Source of the DNA: JADJVL01 sp039812765 | GTDB lineage: Bacteria; Acidobacteriota; Holophagae; Holophagales; Holophagaceae | DNA: 64,000 nt | Assembly: GCA_039812765.1 (NCBI GenBank) | Contig: JBDIBF010000002.1 | Location: 27,527-91,526 of the forward strand | Direction: 5' to 3' | Shown here: positions 51,101 through 58,773 of the stretch, piece after piece | Position numbering within the stretch: the stretch's first letter is position 1 | Layout: each line of letters starts with the position of its first letter | Notes under the pieces: model-generated | Seen by the model: the letters and a program-made list of their open reading frames with translations, nothing else | Told to the model about the DNA's origin: nothing | Databases searched by the model: none | Translations under genes and position numbers: made by a program

Positions 51101-51148
51101 GGCCGGGATGCCGGCGCAGAGGAGGACGGCGGCGAAGAGCGCGCGCAT
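48116..51148 (-). CDS. VIT / vWA / DUF2135 secreted protein
   Basis: 1010 residues with a signal peptide (MRALFAAVLLCAGIPALRP) and a Pro-rich stretch. The VIT domain (about 60-175) has VDVQIVGSLAITTWDFTLFNP, EFVFPLGDGQTVSRF, GRQAFEEIVRRGVDPGLLE and FRARVYPIPAHGAKRVVIAYEQ. The vWA domain (about 290-460) has a MIDAS DASAS in ILVAWDASASAAKRD. A central Lys/Glu-rich and Pro-rich region (570-700) leads to a TPR-like helical part (ALRVLSNLAELKLEDAALF). The C-terminal DUF2135 (about 910-1000) has RVVLNWDTNDSDMDLHVVDPRGE and LLKRAIPGRYLIKANYFG. Such proteins are exported adhesion or scaffolding proteins of unknown role. GAGGTGATCC precedes the ATG. Confidence 0.88.
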   Translation of the reverse strand: MRALFAAVLLCAGIPALRPPRPAPPAAPQEPRPEPRPQAPQAIARPAIQVPGPDGKAVPARIRDLSVDVQIVGSLAITTWDFTLFNPQDRVLEGEFVFPLGDGQTVSRFAMDVNGALREGVVVDKAKGRQAFEEIVRRGVDPGLLEKLEGNVFRARVYPIPAHGAKRVVIAYEQELGTSAKAPSSLRYALPLDLPAPVDRFRLKVEVLEQALKPSVEGSPFETFDLSPWQKAYRAEGERRDFQPARPLVLEIPRPPDAFGAFVEEASDGRYAYASLLPLARRAPKAAPRRILVAWDASASAAKRDRAKELDLLARYLKRLGTAEVALCVFRNEAEPVRRFPVVDGDASALRRALEAEPLDGATTFGALRLDQETADEVLLFSDGLSTLGSNEARLPGAPLVAVNSAAVAAPAFLRGLAEERGGELVDLASGSVDEALEALRTRPLAFLGATVESGRVTDLLPAKGALVRGAFGIAAKLGTETAILRLAFGHGRTPEFTKTVVLGQGSAAPARRLWAQKQLAELARDPEGNREAIVALGTRFGIVTEGTSLIVLDSLEDYVRYRIEPPAEMREAYFQRVKQEAASAQRQERDRLDQVLQQWKERQAWWEQTFNPPPVKDKGQAIAGGVVGGVAGGTSRSIPATPPPPPPAEAPRPSPAVATEALADAAPEAPRAQHARMVKTAAKRDGGPGSRELDQAERKEEADDRRAAAIELKAWNPDTPYLKTLRALSKSDRYRAYLDLRQDWEQQPGFFLDVADLLREGGDERLALRVLSNLAELKLEDAALFRVLGHRLGQIHRADLAVWVFAKVKAWRPEEPQSTRDLALACAEAGETQRAADLLWEVVKGRWDGRFRDVNLIALGELNALLARGKGTLRVQGMDAAFLRNLPVDVRVVLNWDTNDSDMDLHVVDPRGETCFYGHQATALGGRISADVTGGYGPEEFLLKRAIPGRYLIKANYFGTRQQTVIGATTVKLELYLRYGTGRMENKSVILRLTGQSRMVDVGEFVFGE

Positions 51149-51258
51149 GGATCACCTCGGGGATTTCGTTCTGAAGGGTAGGCCCCTCGCGGAGGGCATG
51201 GGGCATGGGACCGCCATGGCGCGGCAAAAGTTCCGACCCACGATCCCGGGGACGTCAG

Positions 51259-51279
51259 GGAGAGGTCGCGGACCTCTCC
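51259..51279. promoter_or_regulatory. 9-bp hairpin upstream of ddl
   Basis: GGAGAGGTC, loop GCG, GACCTCTCC, about 12 nt before the TATCCT box of ddl. It may be an operator in the divergent region. Low confidence. Confidence 0.35.
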
Positions 51280-51290
51280 GCGGAGGCCGC

Positions 51291-51296
51291 TATCCT
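51291..51296 (+). promoter_or_regulatory. -10-like TATCCT, 6 nt before ddl ATG
   Basis: TATCCT (GCTATCCT) ends 6 nt before the ATG at 51303; the same octamer and spacing precede msrC. Leaderless start predicted. Confidence 0.5.
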
Positions 51297-51302
51297 GCTC
51301 GG

Positions 51303-52406
51303 ATGACCTCCACCCGCCTCTCCATCGGCCTCCTCTTCGGCGGGGAGAGCCCCGAGCACGAAGTCTCCATCGTCAGCGCGCGCGCCATCGCCCAGCACCT
51401 GGACCCCGCCCGCTTCGAGGTGCGGCCGCTGGGCATCGCACGCAACGGCGTCTGGGCAGTGCGTTCCACGGAGGCCGGCGACCCCTTCGAGCGGCTCTCC
51501 AAGGGGGAGCTGCCGGAGCGGAGCGGCCATCCCTTCCTTCCCCTGGAAGCCGGGGCGGAGGACACGCCCCTCCCCGACGTCTTCTTCAACGCGCTCCATG
51601 GCGCCGGGGGCGAGGACGGCCAGATCCAGGGCTACCTGGAGCTGCTGCACCGGCCCTACACCGGCGCGGGCCTGCTGGCCATGGCGGCGGGCATGGACAA
51701 GTGGATCACCAAGCGCATCTGGGAGTCGGAAGGCCTGCCCGTGGTGCCCTACGTCGGCCTCACCGAGGAGCGCTGGACCGCCCACCGGGAGGCCTGCCTC
51801 GCCGCCTGCGCGCCCCTGGGCCTGCCGCTCTTCATCAAGCCCGCGAACCTGGGCAGCTCCATCGGCGTGGAGAAGGTGAAGCGCGCCGAGGACCTGCCGG
51901 GGGCCCTCGACCGCGCCTTCGCCTTCGACCGCCGCGTGCTGGTGGAACAGGGCCTGGACGTGCGCGAGCTCGAGGTGGCGGTGCTGGGGGGGGACGACCC
52001 CTTCGTGAGCGCGCCCGGCGAGGTGCTGGTGGCCGACGAGTTCTACACCTTCGAGGACAAGTACCTGGCCGGCAAGAGCGCCACCGCCATCCCGGCGGAC
52101 ATCCCCCCGGAGCTCATCGACCTCGTGCGAAAGCAGGCCTCCTCGGCCTTCCGGGCCCTGGACGCCTTCGGCATGGCCCGGGTGGACTTCTTCCTGGAGC
52201 GGCTGACGGGGCGCGTGTTCCTCAACGAGATCAACCTCATCCCCGGGTTCACCAGCATCAGCATGTACCCGAAGATGATGGCCGCCAGCGGCGTCTCCTA
52301 TCCGGAGCTCCTGTCCCGGCTCGTGGACCTGGCCCTGGCCCGCCATGCCCAGATGCACGCCAAGAACAAAGGCTTCAGCAGCGGCTCGGGCTGGTTCCAG
52401 GCCTAG
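51303..52406 (+). CDS. ddl: D-alanine--D-alanine ligase
   Basis: A 367-residue ATP-grasp enzyme making D-Ala-D-Ala for the peptidoglycan stem. FGGESPEHEVSIVSARAI (13-30) is the first signature. HGAGGEDGQIQGYLELLHRPYTGAG, KPANLGSSIGVEKVK (ATP-grasp loop), VLVEQGLDVRELEVAVLG and FYTFEDKYLAGKSA follow. RVDFFLERLTGRVFLNEINLIPGFTSISMYPKM holds the metal ligands. The length suits the VanA/Ddl family, and LIPGFTSISMYP is the normal D-Ala form. It is followed after 50 nt by an S41-like and a YibQ-like gene, an envelope group. Confidence 0.97.
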   Translation: MTSTRLSIGLLFGGESPEHEVSIVSARAIAQHLDPARFEVRPLGIARNGVWAVRSTEAGDPFERLSKGELPERSGHPFLPLEAGAEDTPLPDVFFNALHGAGGEDGQIQGYLELLHRPYTGAGLLAMAAGMDKWITKRIWESEGLPVVPYVGLTEERWTAHREACLAACAPLGLPLFIKPANLGSSIGVEKVKRAEDLPGALDRAFAFDRRVLVEQGLDVRELEVAVLGGDDPFVSAPGEVLVADEFYTFEDKYLAGKSATAIPADIPPELIDLVRKQASSAFRALDAFGMARVDFFLERLTGRVFLNEINLIPGFTSISMYPKMMAASGVSYPELLSRLVDLALARHAQMHAKNKGFSSGSGWFQA

Positions 52407-52444
52407 GCGGGGCGGATCCCCGGGAACTTTCCCCCCCGCCGGCC

Positions 52445-52450
52445 TACACT
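52445..52450 (+). promoter_or_regulatory. -10-like TACACT, 6 nt before ATG
   Basis: TACACT (CCTACACT) ends 6 nt before the ATG at 52457, the same octamer and spacing as at mazG. Confidence 0.5.
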
Positions 52451-52456
52451 AGTCCG

Positions 52457-53719
52457 ATGCATCAGCGCACCGTGCTCTCCCTGATCTCCCTGCCCCTGGT
52501 GGCCCTCTATTCCTGGCCCGTGGTGGTGCAGAACCTCGGGGCCTCCCGGGACCTCCGCGTGGCCGCGCGGCAGGAGGCCAAGCCCTCCGCCCAGGACCCG
52601 CTCGCGGGCCTCGCGGACATCCAGGACGTGCTGGGCATCGTGCGGGACAACTACGTGGACCGGCCGGACATGGAGAAGGTGGTCCAGGGAGGCCTGCTGG
52701 CCACCCTGGAGCGGGCCCATCCCCTCAACGCCTACCTGAGCCCCGAGGACCTGCGCCTGCCGGATCCCGGCCCGGGCGAGACGGGCCTGAAGGTCCTCAA
52801 GCGGGGCATCTACGCCCAGGTGGTCGCGGTGCGCCCCGGCTCCCCGGCCGCGGAGGCGGGCTTCCAGACCGGCGACGTGATCCGGCGCATCAACGGCGAG
52901 TCCCTCAAGGACCAGAGCGCCTGGGCCCTGGAGCGGTCGCTGCGCGGTCCCGTGGGCTCGGAGGTCGGCCTGCTGCGCTACGCGAGCGGCGCGACCACCT
53001 CCACCCTGGTGAAGCTCCACTACGCCCTGCCCGCCGCCGCGGCGGTCAGCGTGCACCGGGAGGAGAAGGCGGTGCTGGTCGGCCTCCCGGACCTCGCCCC
53101 CGGCCGGGCCGCCGAACTGCGGGCCGCCCTGGCGGGGCTGGATCCCAAGCAGACCCTGGTGCTCGACCTCCGCGCCTGCATGGGCGGGGACCTGGCCGAG
53201 GCCGCCAAGGCCGCGGGATGCTTCGCCGCCGCCCCGGCCACCCTGGCCACGGTCCAGGAGGCCGGGGGCAAGGAGGGCGACGTGAAGGAGACCGCGGTCC
53301 CCGTGGCGCCCGCGGGGCTGCCCGCCTTCGCGAAGGCCGTGGTCCTGGCGGGCCCGGGAACCTGGGGCGCCCCGGAGGCCCTGGCCTCGGCCCTGAAGAA
53401 GCTGGGTCTCGCGGTCTACGGCGAGCGCACCGCGGCCCTGGGGGTCGAGCGGAGCCGCATCCTCCTCCGCCAGGGCGGGGCGGTGGAACTGGTCACCCGG
53501 CGCTGGGTCGGGGCGGGCGGCGAGAAGCTGGACCGCGCCGGGGTCGAGCCCACGGTGGCGCTGCGCGGCCTCAAGGCCACCGAGGACCCGCTGCCCAAGC
53601 TCCTGCCCCTCCTGGAGGCCAGGCCCGATCCCAAGGCCGGGGACAGGCCCGCGTCGAAGACGGCCTCCCTCCTGCGCCCGGCCTCCCTCCGACTGGCCAC
53701 CGCCGGCGAGGTGGCCTGA
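52457..53719 (+). CDS. S41 (CtpA)-like PDZ protein lacking the Ser-Lys dyad
   Basis: 420 residues with an N-terminal signal/anchor (TVLSLISLPLVALYSWPVVV). The CtpA N-terminal helix region is seen as DIQDVLGIVRDNYVDRPDMEKVVQGGLLATLE, and a PDZ domain spans about 110-200 (GIYAQVVAVRPGSPAAEAGFQTGDVIRRINGESL). The peptidase-like half begins KTLVLDLRACMGGDL (as QTLVLDLRACMGGD). The catalytic Ser segment of S41 proteases (NxxSASASE) is replaced by AGPGTWGAPEALASALKK, and the Lys segment by GERTAALGVER without Lys. It therefore probably binds peptides without cutting. It abuts a YibQ-like deacetylase gene by 3 nt, a pairing known for CtpA genes in other bacteria. Confidence 0.85.
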   Translation: MHQRTVLSLISLPLVALYSWPVVVQNLGASRDLRVAARQEAKPSAQDPLAGLADIQDVLGIVRDNYVDRPDMEKVVQGGLLATLERAHPLNAYLSPEDLRLPDPGPGETGLKVLKRGIYAQVVAVRPGSPAAEAGFQTGDVIRRINGESLKDQSAWALERSLRGPVGSEVGLLRYASGATTSTLVKLHYALPAAAAVSVHREEKAVLVGLPDLAPGRAAELRAALAGLDPKQTLVLDLRACMGGDLAEAAKAAGCFAAAPATLATVQEAGGKEGDVKETAVPVAPAGLPAFAKAVVLAGPGTWGAPEALASALKKLGLAVYGERTAALGVERSRILLRQGGAVELVTRRWVGAGGEKLDRAGVEPTVALRGLKATEDPLPKLLPLLEARPDPKAGDRPASKTASLLRPASLRLATAGEVA

Positions 53720-53722
53720 GCC

Positions 53723-54610
53723 GTGGGGCGCGCCCGCAAAGGGGGCCTGAGCACGCCGGCGCTGGTGGGCTGGGCGCTGGCCGTGCTGCTGGCCGGTGTC
53801 GGGATCGGCGCGGTGCTCGGCCAGACGGGCTGCGAACGCAAGCCCCCGCCGCGCAAACCGGCTCCGGTCCGGCCCGCGCCGGAGCCGGCGAAACCGCATC
53901 CGGTCGAACCCAAGGCGCCGCCGCAGAAGGAGGCGAAGGCCCCCGAGCCGGCGCTGCCCAGGCTCGCGATCATCATTGACGACCTGGGCTACGCCGAGCC
54001 CGAGCTGGTCACCCGCCTGGTGGCCCAGCCGGTGCCCTTCACCGTGGCGGTGCTGCCCTACCAGGAGCACACCAAGGCGAGCGCGGAGATCGCCCACCGG
54101 GCGGGCAAGGAGGTCATCCTGCACCTGCCCATGGAGGGCCGGGAGGACAAGAACCCCGGCCCCGACGCGCTGCTGGACACGCTCCCCGAGGCGGAGCTGC
54201 GGGCCCGCACCCGCAAGGCCCTCGCCGACGTCCCCTTCATCGCCGGGGCCAACAACCACATGGGCAGCAAGCTCACCGCCGACCGCCCGCGGATGCGCAT
54301 CGTGCTGGAGGAGTTCCGGGGACGGAGGCTGTTCTTCGTGGACAGCCGGACCACCAAGGAGACCGTGGCCTTCGACGTGGCGAAGGAGCTGGGCCTGCCT
54401 TCCGCGTCGCGCAAGGTGTTCCTCGACGATTCGAAGGACTTCGAGGAGATCCGGAAGCAGTGGGAGCGGGCCGTGGCGTTGGCGAAAAAGGACGGCGAGG
54501 CCATCGCCATCGGCCACATCCACTCCGAGACCGTGGCGGCGCTGGAGAAGCTCATCCCGGCCTCGAAGGCCGACGTGCGCTTCGTGAGGGCCGGGGAGCT
54601 GGTCCGCTAG
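53723..54610 (+). CDS. Divergent polysaccharide deacetylase (YibQ/DUF610 family)
   Basis: 295 residues from a GTG start. One N-terminal membrane segment (ALVGWALAVLLAGVGIGAVLG) and a long Pro/Lys-rich linker (PAPVRPAPEPAKPHPVEPK) lead to the catalytic-type barrel (about 78-295). The barrel opens LAIIIDDLGYAEPELVTRL with the Asp pair, then VLPYQEHTKASAEIAHRAGKEVILHLPMEG and NNHMGSKLTADRPRM, with His residues placed as in NodB-like folds, plus FFVDSRTTKET and GHIHSETVAALEKLIP. The family is periplasmic, of uncertain substrate, often next to murein-hydrolase or CtpA genes. Translated just after the S41-like gene. Confidence 0.88.
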   Translation: MGRARKGGLSTPALVGWALAVLLAGVGIGAVLGQTGCERKPPPRKPAPVRPAPEPAKPHPVEPKAPPQKEAKAPEPALPRLAIIIDDLGYAEPELVTRLVAQPVPFTVAVLPYQEHTKASAEIAHRAGKEVILHLPMEGREDKNPGPDALLDTLPEAELRARTRKALADVPFIAGANNHMGSKLTADRPRMRIVLEEFRGRRLFFVDSRTTKETVAFDVAKELGLPSASRKVFLDDSKDFEEIRKQWERAVALAKKDGEAIAIGHIHSETVAALEKLIPASKADVRFVRAGELVR

Positions 54611-54617
54611 GGGCGCC

Positions 54618-54671
54618 ACTGGCATAGGCGGGAAGTTCGGAACTGGCATAGGCGCGAAGTTCGGAACTGGA
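54618..54671. repeat. 24-bp tandem repeat (2.3 copies)
   Basis: The unit ACTGGCATAGGCG(G/C)GAAGTTCGGA lies at 54618-54641 and 54642-54665, with a partial ACTGG after. It starts 8 nt after the yibQ-like stop. The unit contains TTCGGAA around its join. No function evident. Confidence 0.8.
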
Positions 54672-54745
54672 CCATACGGCCGGGACCGCGGGGGCCGATG
54701 CTGGGACCACGCCGGGCACCCGCCGGCGCGGACCCCGGAGCCCCC

Positions 54746-56452
54746 ATGAGCCCCATGCGTCGCCTGGCCCTCCTCCTTCTCCCGGCCCTGCCCGCCCTGG
54801 CGGGCGGACCCCTCAAGGTGGTCGCCGTCGCGGCCCCGGCCATCAACTGCGTGTTCAACCCCTCCTGCACGGTCACCGTGACGGACTCCTCCTCCCCCCT
54901 GCCCGTGGGCAATGGCGCGGGCTTCCTGCAGTCGCGAACCTATCGCGGCGTGGCCGGCGCCCCGGGCGCTGGCTACTGGGCCGTGCTCTACCGCGTGGAC
55001 CTGCGCAACGCGGTGGTGGCGCCCCGGGCCCCCAACGGCATCCTCTCCCTCACCGTGAAGACCGGAACCCTGGTCGGGAGCCTGGACTACAACAAGGACG
55101 GCAGCGCCGACCAGGTCTTCGTCGTCACCCAGGGCGGCCTCGGCACCGTGGGCCTCGCTTCGGCGGTGCAGGACGACGCGGGCAACACCACCTTCACCTT
55201 CGCCTCGCCGGTGTCGGCGGGCACCGCCCCGGGCCTGGGGAAGAGCTCCTTCTTCTTCGGCTTCGCCTCGGCCCTGCCTCCCGCCGCCGTAAGCGCGACG
55301 GTGCTCGACCAGCTCAGCACGGCCACGGCGGTGGCGGCCCGCGCTCCGATGACCACCGCCCCGGATCTCAACGCCTGGCTCACGGCCCACCCCGCGGTGG
55401 CCTCCGCCATCAAGTGGCAGACCGGCCACTCGAGCCCCATCTACAACCCGCCGACGGAGGCCATGAAGGTGGCCTGGCCCGCCTGGACCGCCGCCCAGAA
55501 GGCCGACCTGAACCAGGCCTACCTGAACGCCTTCGCCTGGGCCGCCGGCGGCGCCGTGCAGGCGCCCATGGACCCGGGCGGCCCCACGGACAGGCCCGTG
55601 AACCTCGACCCCTTCCTGGCCTCCGACACCGCGCCGAGGCTCTACCTGGCCCAGGACGCCATGTGGAAGCTCTTCACGGCGCACGTGGGCTTCGCCCTCT
55701 TCCTCGAACTGACCCAGCAGGTGCCCTGGAGCCTTGCGGCCTACGACGACGCGGCTCTCCGCATCCTGCTGGACAGCACTTCCATGGCCTGGAACGTGGG
55801 CCCGATGGGCGGTTCGCCCGCGGCCTACTCCTTCGGCCTGGATCCCTGGCACGTACCCGCACAGGTGGCCGACAACCTCCCCCAGACCGCCTTCGCGGCC
55901 CCCACCTGGACCTTCCCCTTCCTGCGGGACGCCGGCTGCCTTGGCGCGACGCGCCTGGAAACCATCGGCGGTGTGCTGGACTGGATGCGCCACACCATGG
56001 ACCACATGGTGGGCGGCTCCAGCTACAGCGCCAACGAGGCCCGCTGGGGCTACCGGGGCTTCCCGCCCATCTCCGCCATCGTGGCGGGCACGGTGGACGC
56101 CAACAACCCGCAGTTCGGCAAGCTGCACTGGACGGCCGGCTGCCACGGCAGCGTGGCCTTCCTCTGCCAGACCCTGCGCACCCTCAACATCCCGGTGCTC
56201 CCCGTCTGGGTGCAGGGGCCGGTGCTCACCTCCGGCCACCAGGCCGCCTGGTTCCCCTCCGAGAACCTCTACCTGGACCACGGGGACGATCCCTACAACC
56301 AGAACGTGAAGGCCTCGCCGTCCCCCGTCCTCGGGCTGCTGATCGACCAGGCCACCTGGACCCAGCGCTTCGTGGCCGATCCCAGCCTCAACCCGCCCTA
56401 CACGCCCACGGCCTGGGCCAACGTGGGCAAGGCCGGCCAGGATTTCCAGTAG
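54746..56452 (+). CDS. Secreted protein with transglutaminase-like catalytic triad
   Basis: 568 residues with a signal peptide (RLALLLLPALPALAGG, cleavage near residue 20). The first half is a beta-rich region with NCVFNPSCTVTVTDSSSPLPVG and SLDYNKDGSADQVFV. The C-terminal part has a Cys-His-Asp order like papain-fold transglutaminases: Cys in WTAGCHGSVAFLCQTLRTLNIPVLPVWV, His in TSGHQAAWFP and Asp in NLYLDHGDDPYN. That order and the spacing LRTLNIPV before the His strand match transglutaminase-core proteins. I infer an exported cysteine enzyme (peptidase or amidase type). The substrate is unknown and the assignment rests on motif shape only. CGGAG lies 6 nt before the ATG at 54746. Confidence 0.6.
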   Translation: MSPMRRLALLLLPALPALAGGPLKVVAVAAPAINCVFNPSCTVTVTDSSSPLPVGNGAGFLQSRTYRGVAGAPGAGYWAVLYRVDLRNAVVAPRAPNGILSLTVKTGTLVGSLDYNKDGSADQVFVVTQGGLGTVGLASAVQDDAGNTTFTFASPVSAGTAPGLGKSSFFFGFASALPPAAVSATVLDQLSTATAVAARAPMTTAPDLNAWLTAHPAVASAIKWQTGHSSPIYNPPTEAMKVAWPAWTAAQKADLNQAYLNAFAWAAGGAVQAPMDPGGPTDRPVNLDPFLASDTAPRLYLAQDAMWKLFTAHVGFALFLELTQQVPWSLAAYDDAALRILLDSTSMAWNVGPMGGSPAAYSFGLDPWHVPAQVADNLPQTAFAAPTWTFPFLRDAGCLGATRLETIGGVLDWMRHTMDHMVGGSSYSANEARWGYRGFPPISAIVAGTVDANNPQFGKLHWTAGCHGSVAFLCQTLRTLNIPVLPVWVQGPVLTSGHQAAWFPSENLYLDHGDDPYNQNVKASPSPVLGLLIDQATWTQRFVADPSLNPPYTPTAWANVGKAGQDFQ

Positions 56453-56465
56453 CCGGGAGGGGGCG

Positions 56466-56924
56466 TCACGCCCCCTTCCGCGCGATGTGGATGACCTTTT
56501 CGACGGTGGCGTGGACGGTGCCTTCCTGGTCCACCAGCTCCACGGTGTAGGTCCGGTCCACCTTGGGCAGGTCCCGCAGCAGGTCGCGGATCTCCCGGAG
56601 CTCGGCTTCGTCCAGGCGGAAGGTGGCGAAGAGGGTCGAGCGGCCGGGGCGGCGGAAGCGGATGGTGGCGGCCTTGTCCCAGACGACGAAGCCCGGCCCC
56701 AGGTTGTTCATGAGCATGATCATGTAGAAGGGGTCCACCGAGGCGTAGAGGCTGCCGCCGAAGATGGTCCCCACGTAGTTGTGGGTCCGCCAGTTCTTCG
56801 GGAGCCTGATGCGCGCCTCCCGCCAGTCGGCCGCGATGTAGGTGACCCGTCCGCCGGTGCCGCGGTAGCAGGGCCAGAGGTTGAAGGTCCAGCGCCAGAG
56901 GCGGGTGCGGAGGGATTCGGGCAT
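56466..56924 (-). CDS. DUF4442 hotdog-fold thioesterase-like protein
   Basis: 152 residues with the hotdog layout of DUF4442: NLWPCYRGTGGRVTYIAADWREARIRLPKNWRTHNYVGTIFGGSLYASVDPFYMIMLMNNLG, where the long helix follows the GTIFGGSLYA turn. Proteins of this family are taken as acyl-CoA thioesterases of unknown acyl preference. It starts 4 nt after the glpX stop, so it is in the same operon. Confidence 0.85.
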   Translation of the reverse strand: MPESLRTRLWRWTFNLWPCYRGTGGRVTYIAADWREARIRLPKNWRTHNYVGTIFGGSLYASVDPFYMIMLMNNLGPGFVVWDKAATIRFRRPGRSTLFATFRLDEAELREIRDLLRDLPKVDRTYTVELVDQEGTVHATVEKVIHIARKGA

Positions 56925-56928
56925 CGCC

Positions 56929-57897
56929 CTAGAACCGCACCGTCACCCCGTCCCGCTCGTCCACGCGCACGGTGTCGATGAACTGCACCTGCCGGTTCAA
57001 GTGGGTGAGGATCAGGGAACTGGTGCGGATGCCGTGGCCGAAGAAGCGCACGCCCTGGAGCAGGTTGCCGGTGGTGACGCCGGTGGCGGCGAAGATGATC
57101 TGCTTTCCGGGAGCCAGGTCGTCGGTCCCGTAGACGCGGCCGAAGTCCACGCCCATCTCCTCGGCCTTTTCGCGGGAGGCGGTGTTGGTGTCCACCTTGA
57201 GCCGGCCCTGGATCTCGCCGCCCAGGCACTTCAGGGCCGCGGCGCTGAGCACGCCCTCCGGCGCGCCGCCGATGCCCATGACCGCGTGCACGCCGGTGCC
57301 GCTCACGGCGGCGGAGATGGCCGCGCTGAGGTCGCCGTCCCCGATGAGCTGGATGCGGGCGCCGGCGGCGCGGATGTCGGCGATGAGGCTTTCATGCCGC
57401 GGCCGGTCCAGCACGCTCACGGTGAGGTCGCCGATCTTCCGGTCGAGGGCCTTCGCGACGGCCTGGAGGTTGTCGATCACCGGGGCGTCCAGGTCCACCT
57501 TGCCCTTGGCCGCGGGGCCCACCACCAGCTTCTCCATGTAGAGGTCCGGAGCGTGGAGCAGGCCGCCCTTCTCCGAGGCCGCCAGCACGGCGATGGCGTT
57601 GGGCGCGCCAGTGGCGCAGAGGTTGGTGCCCTCGAGAGGGTCCACCGCGATGTCCACCTCGGGGTGGCCCGCGCCCAGCCCCACCTTCTCGCCGATGTAG
57701 AGCATGGGCGCCTCGTCCCGCTCCCCTTCGCCGATGACGATGGTGCCGTCCATGCGCACCTGCTCCATGGCCTTGCGCATGGCCTCCACCGCCAGCTTGT
57801 CGCTGTGCTTGCGCCGGCCATGGCCGATGCTGCGGGAGCAGGCGATGGCCGCCTCCTCCACCACGCGCAGGAACTCGAGGCTGAGGGTCTTTTCCAT
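56929..57897 (-). CDS. glpX: Fructose-1,6-bisphosphatase class II
   Basis: 322 residues; hydrolyses fructose 1,6-bisphosphate in gluconeogenesis. SLEFLRVVEEAAIACSRSIGHGRR opens the protein. GTIVIGEGERDEAPMLYIGEKVG and DIAVDPLEGTNLCATG hold the metal-binding acidic residues. GVHAVMGIGGAPEGVLSAAALKCLGGEIQGRL is the GlpX signature. It would feed fructose 6-phosphate to pgi and the glycogen cluster. Four heptamer repeats begin 4 nt upstream of the ATG. Confidence 0.96.
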   Translation of the reverse strand: MEKTLSLEFLRVVEEAAIACSRSIGHGRRKHSDKLAVEAMRKAMEQVRMDGTIVIGEGERDEAPMLYIGEKVGLGAGHPEVDIAVDPLEGTNLCATGAPNAIAVLAASEKGGLLHAPDLYMEKLVVGPAAKGKVDLDAPVIDNLQAVAKALDRKIGDLTVSVLDRPRHESLIADIRAAGARIQLIGDGDLSAAISAAVSGTGVHAVMGIGGAPEGVLSAAALKCLGGEIQGRLKVDTNTASREKAEEMGVDFGRVYGTDDLAPGKQIIFAATGVTTGNLLQGVRFFGHGIRTSSLILTHLNRQVQFIDTVRVDERDGVTVRF

Positions 57898-57900
57898 GTC

Positions 57901-57988
57901 GGGCTCTGGGCTCTGGGCTCTGGGCTCTGGCCCAAGCCGGGGATGCGTCTGGGCTAAAGCCTAAAGCGTAAAGGCCAAAGCCCCAAGG
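57901..57988. repeat. Two heptamer arrays: GGGCTCT x4 and CTAAAGC-type x5
   Basis: GGGCTCT occurs four times in exact register at 57901-57928, beside the glpX start. A second array at 57954-57988 reads CTAAAGC, CTAAAGC, GTAAAGG, CCAAAGC, CCCAAGG. The first is the same unit as at 2472-2576. Confidence 0.85.
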
Positions 57989-58006
57989 TGGGCCCCGAGG
58001 CGGGCC

Positions 58007-58333
58007 TCACACCAGCCGGTTCACCGAGGTCCGGATCCAGTCGAGGAAGGGGGCGCTGCCTCCGGCGATGGGGAACATCACGATCTCGGGCACCTCGTAG
58101 GTGTGCAGGTCCGTGATGACCTCGCTCACCTTGGGGAAGTTCTCCTGCGTGGTCTTGATGACCAGCATGACCTCCTCGTCGAGCTGGGTCTCGCCCTTGA
58201 AGTAGTAGTAGCTCTTGACGTTCGGGAGGATGTTGACGCAGGCCGCGAAGCCCTGGTCCACCAGGGCCGCGGCGATGGTGAGGGCCGTCTCCTCGCTCCC
58301 GCAGGTGGTCAGGATCGTGCAGGCATCCGTCAT
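58007..58333 (-). CDS. cutA: CutA family protein (divalent-cation tolerance)
   Basis: 108 residues from ATG at 58333. ILTTCGSEETALTIAAALVDQGFAACVNILPNVKSYYYFKGE, VMLVIKTTQENFPKVSEVITDLHTYEVPEIVMFPI and LDWIRTSVN match CutA1, a very stable trimer linked to copper tolerance. The usual AACVNI, KT and H.YEVPEI residues are all present. It lies upstream of glpX on the same strand, with the heptamer arrays between. Confidence 0.93.
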   Translation of the reverse strand: MTDACTILTTCGSEETALTIAAALVDQGFAACVNILPNVKSYYYFKGETQLDEEVMLVIKTTQENFPKVSEVITDLHTYEVPEIVMFPIAGGSAPFLDWIRTSVNRLV

Positions 58334-58427
58334 GGTGCAGGGGCCCCCGGGCGAAACCCAAGTCTCCCACGCTTTCGCGGCATTCCCAAGGAGGGGGAGC
58401 ACCCGCACGGCCTCCTGAAACGAGGAA

Positions 58428-58657
<230 letters not shown>

Positions 58658-58773
58658 GGCCTCCAGCCTACCGAAAGACCCGGCGCGGGTCCACGGGGAA
58701 TTGCGCGGGGTGCCCGCCGCTGGACGGGGCGCCCCGGGAGCGGTGAACTGGAGCGGCTTCCCGGTGACCGCCC

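Noticed and set aside
51250..51300. Riboswitch before ddl
   Set aside because: Only a 9-bp hairpin is present, and the TATCCT box lies between it and the start, so it would not be part of a leaderless mRNA.
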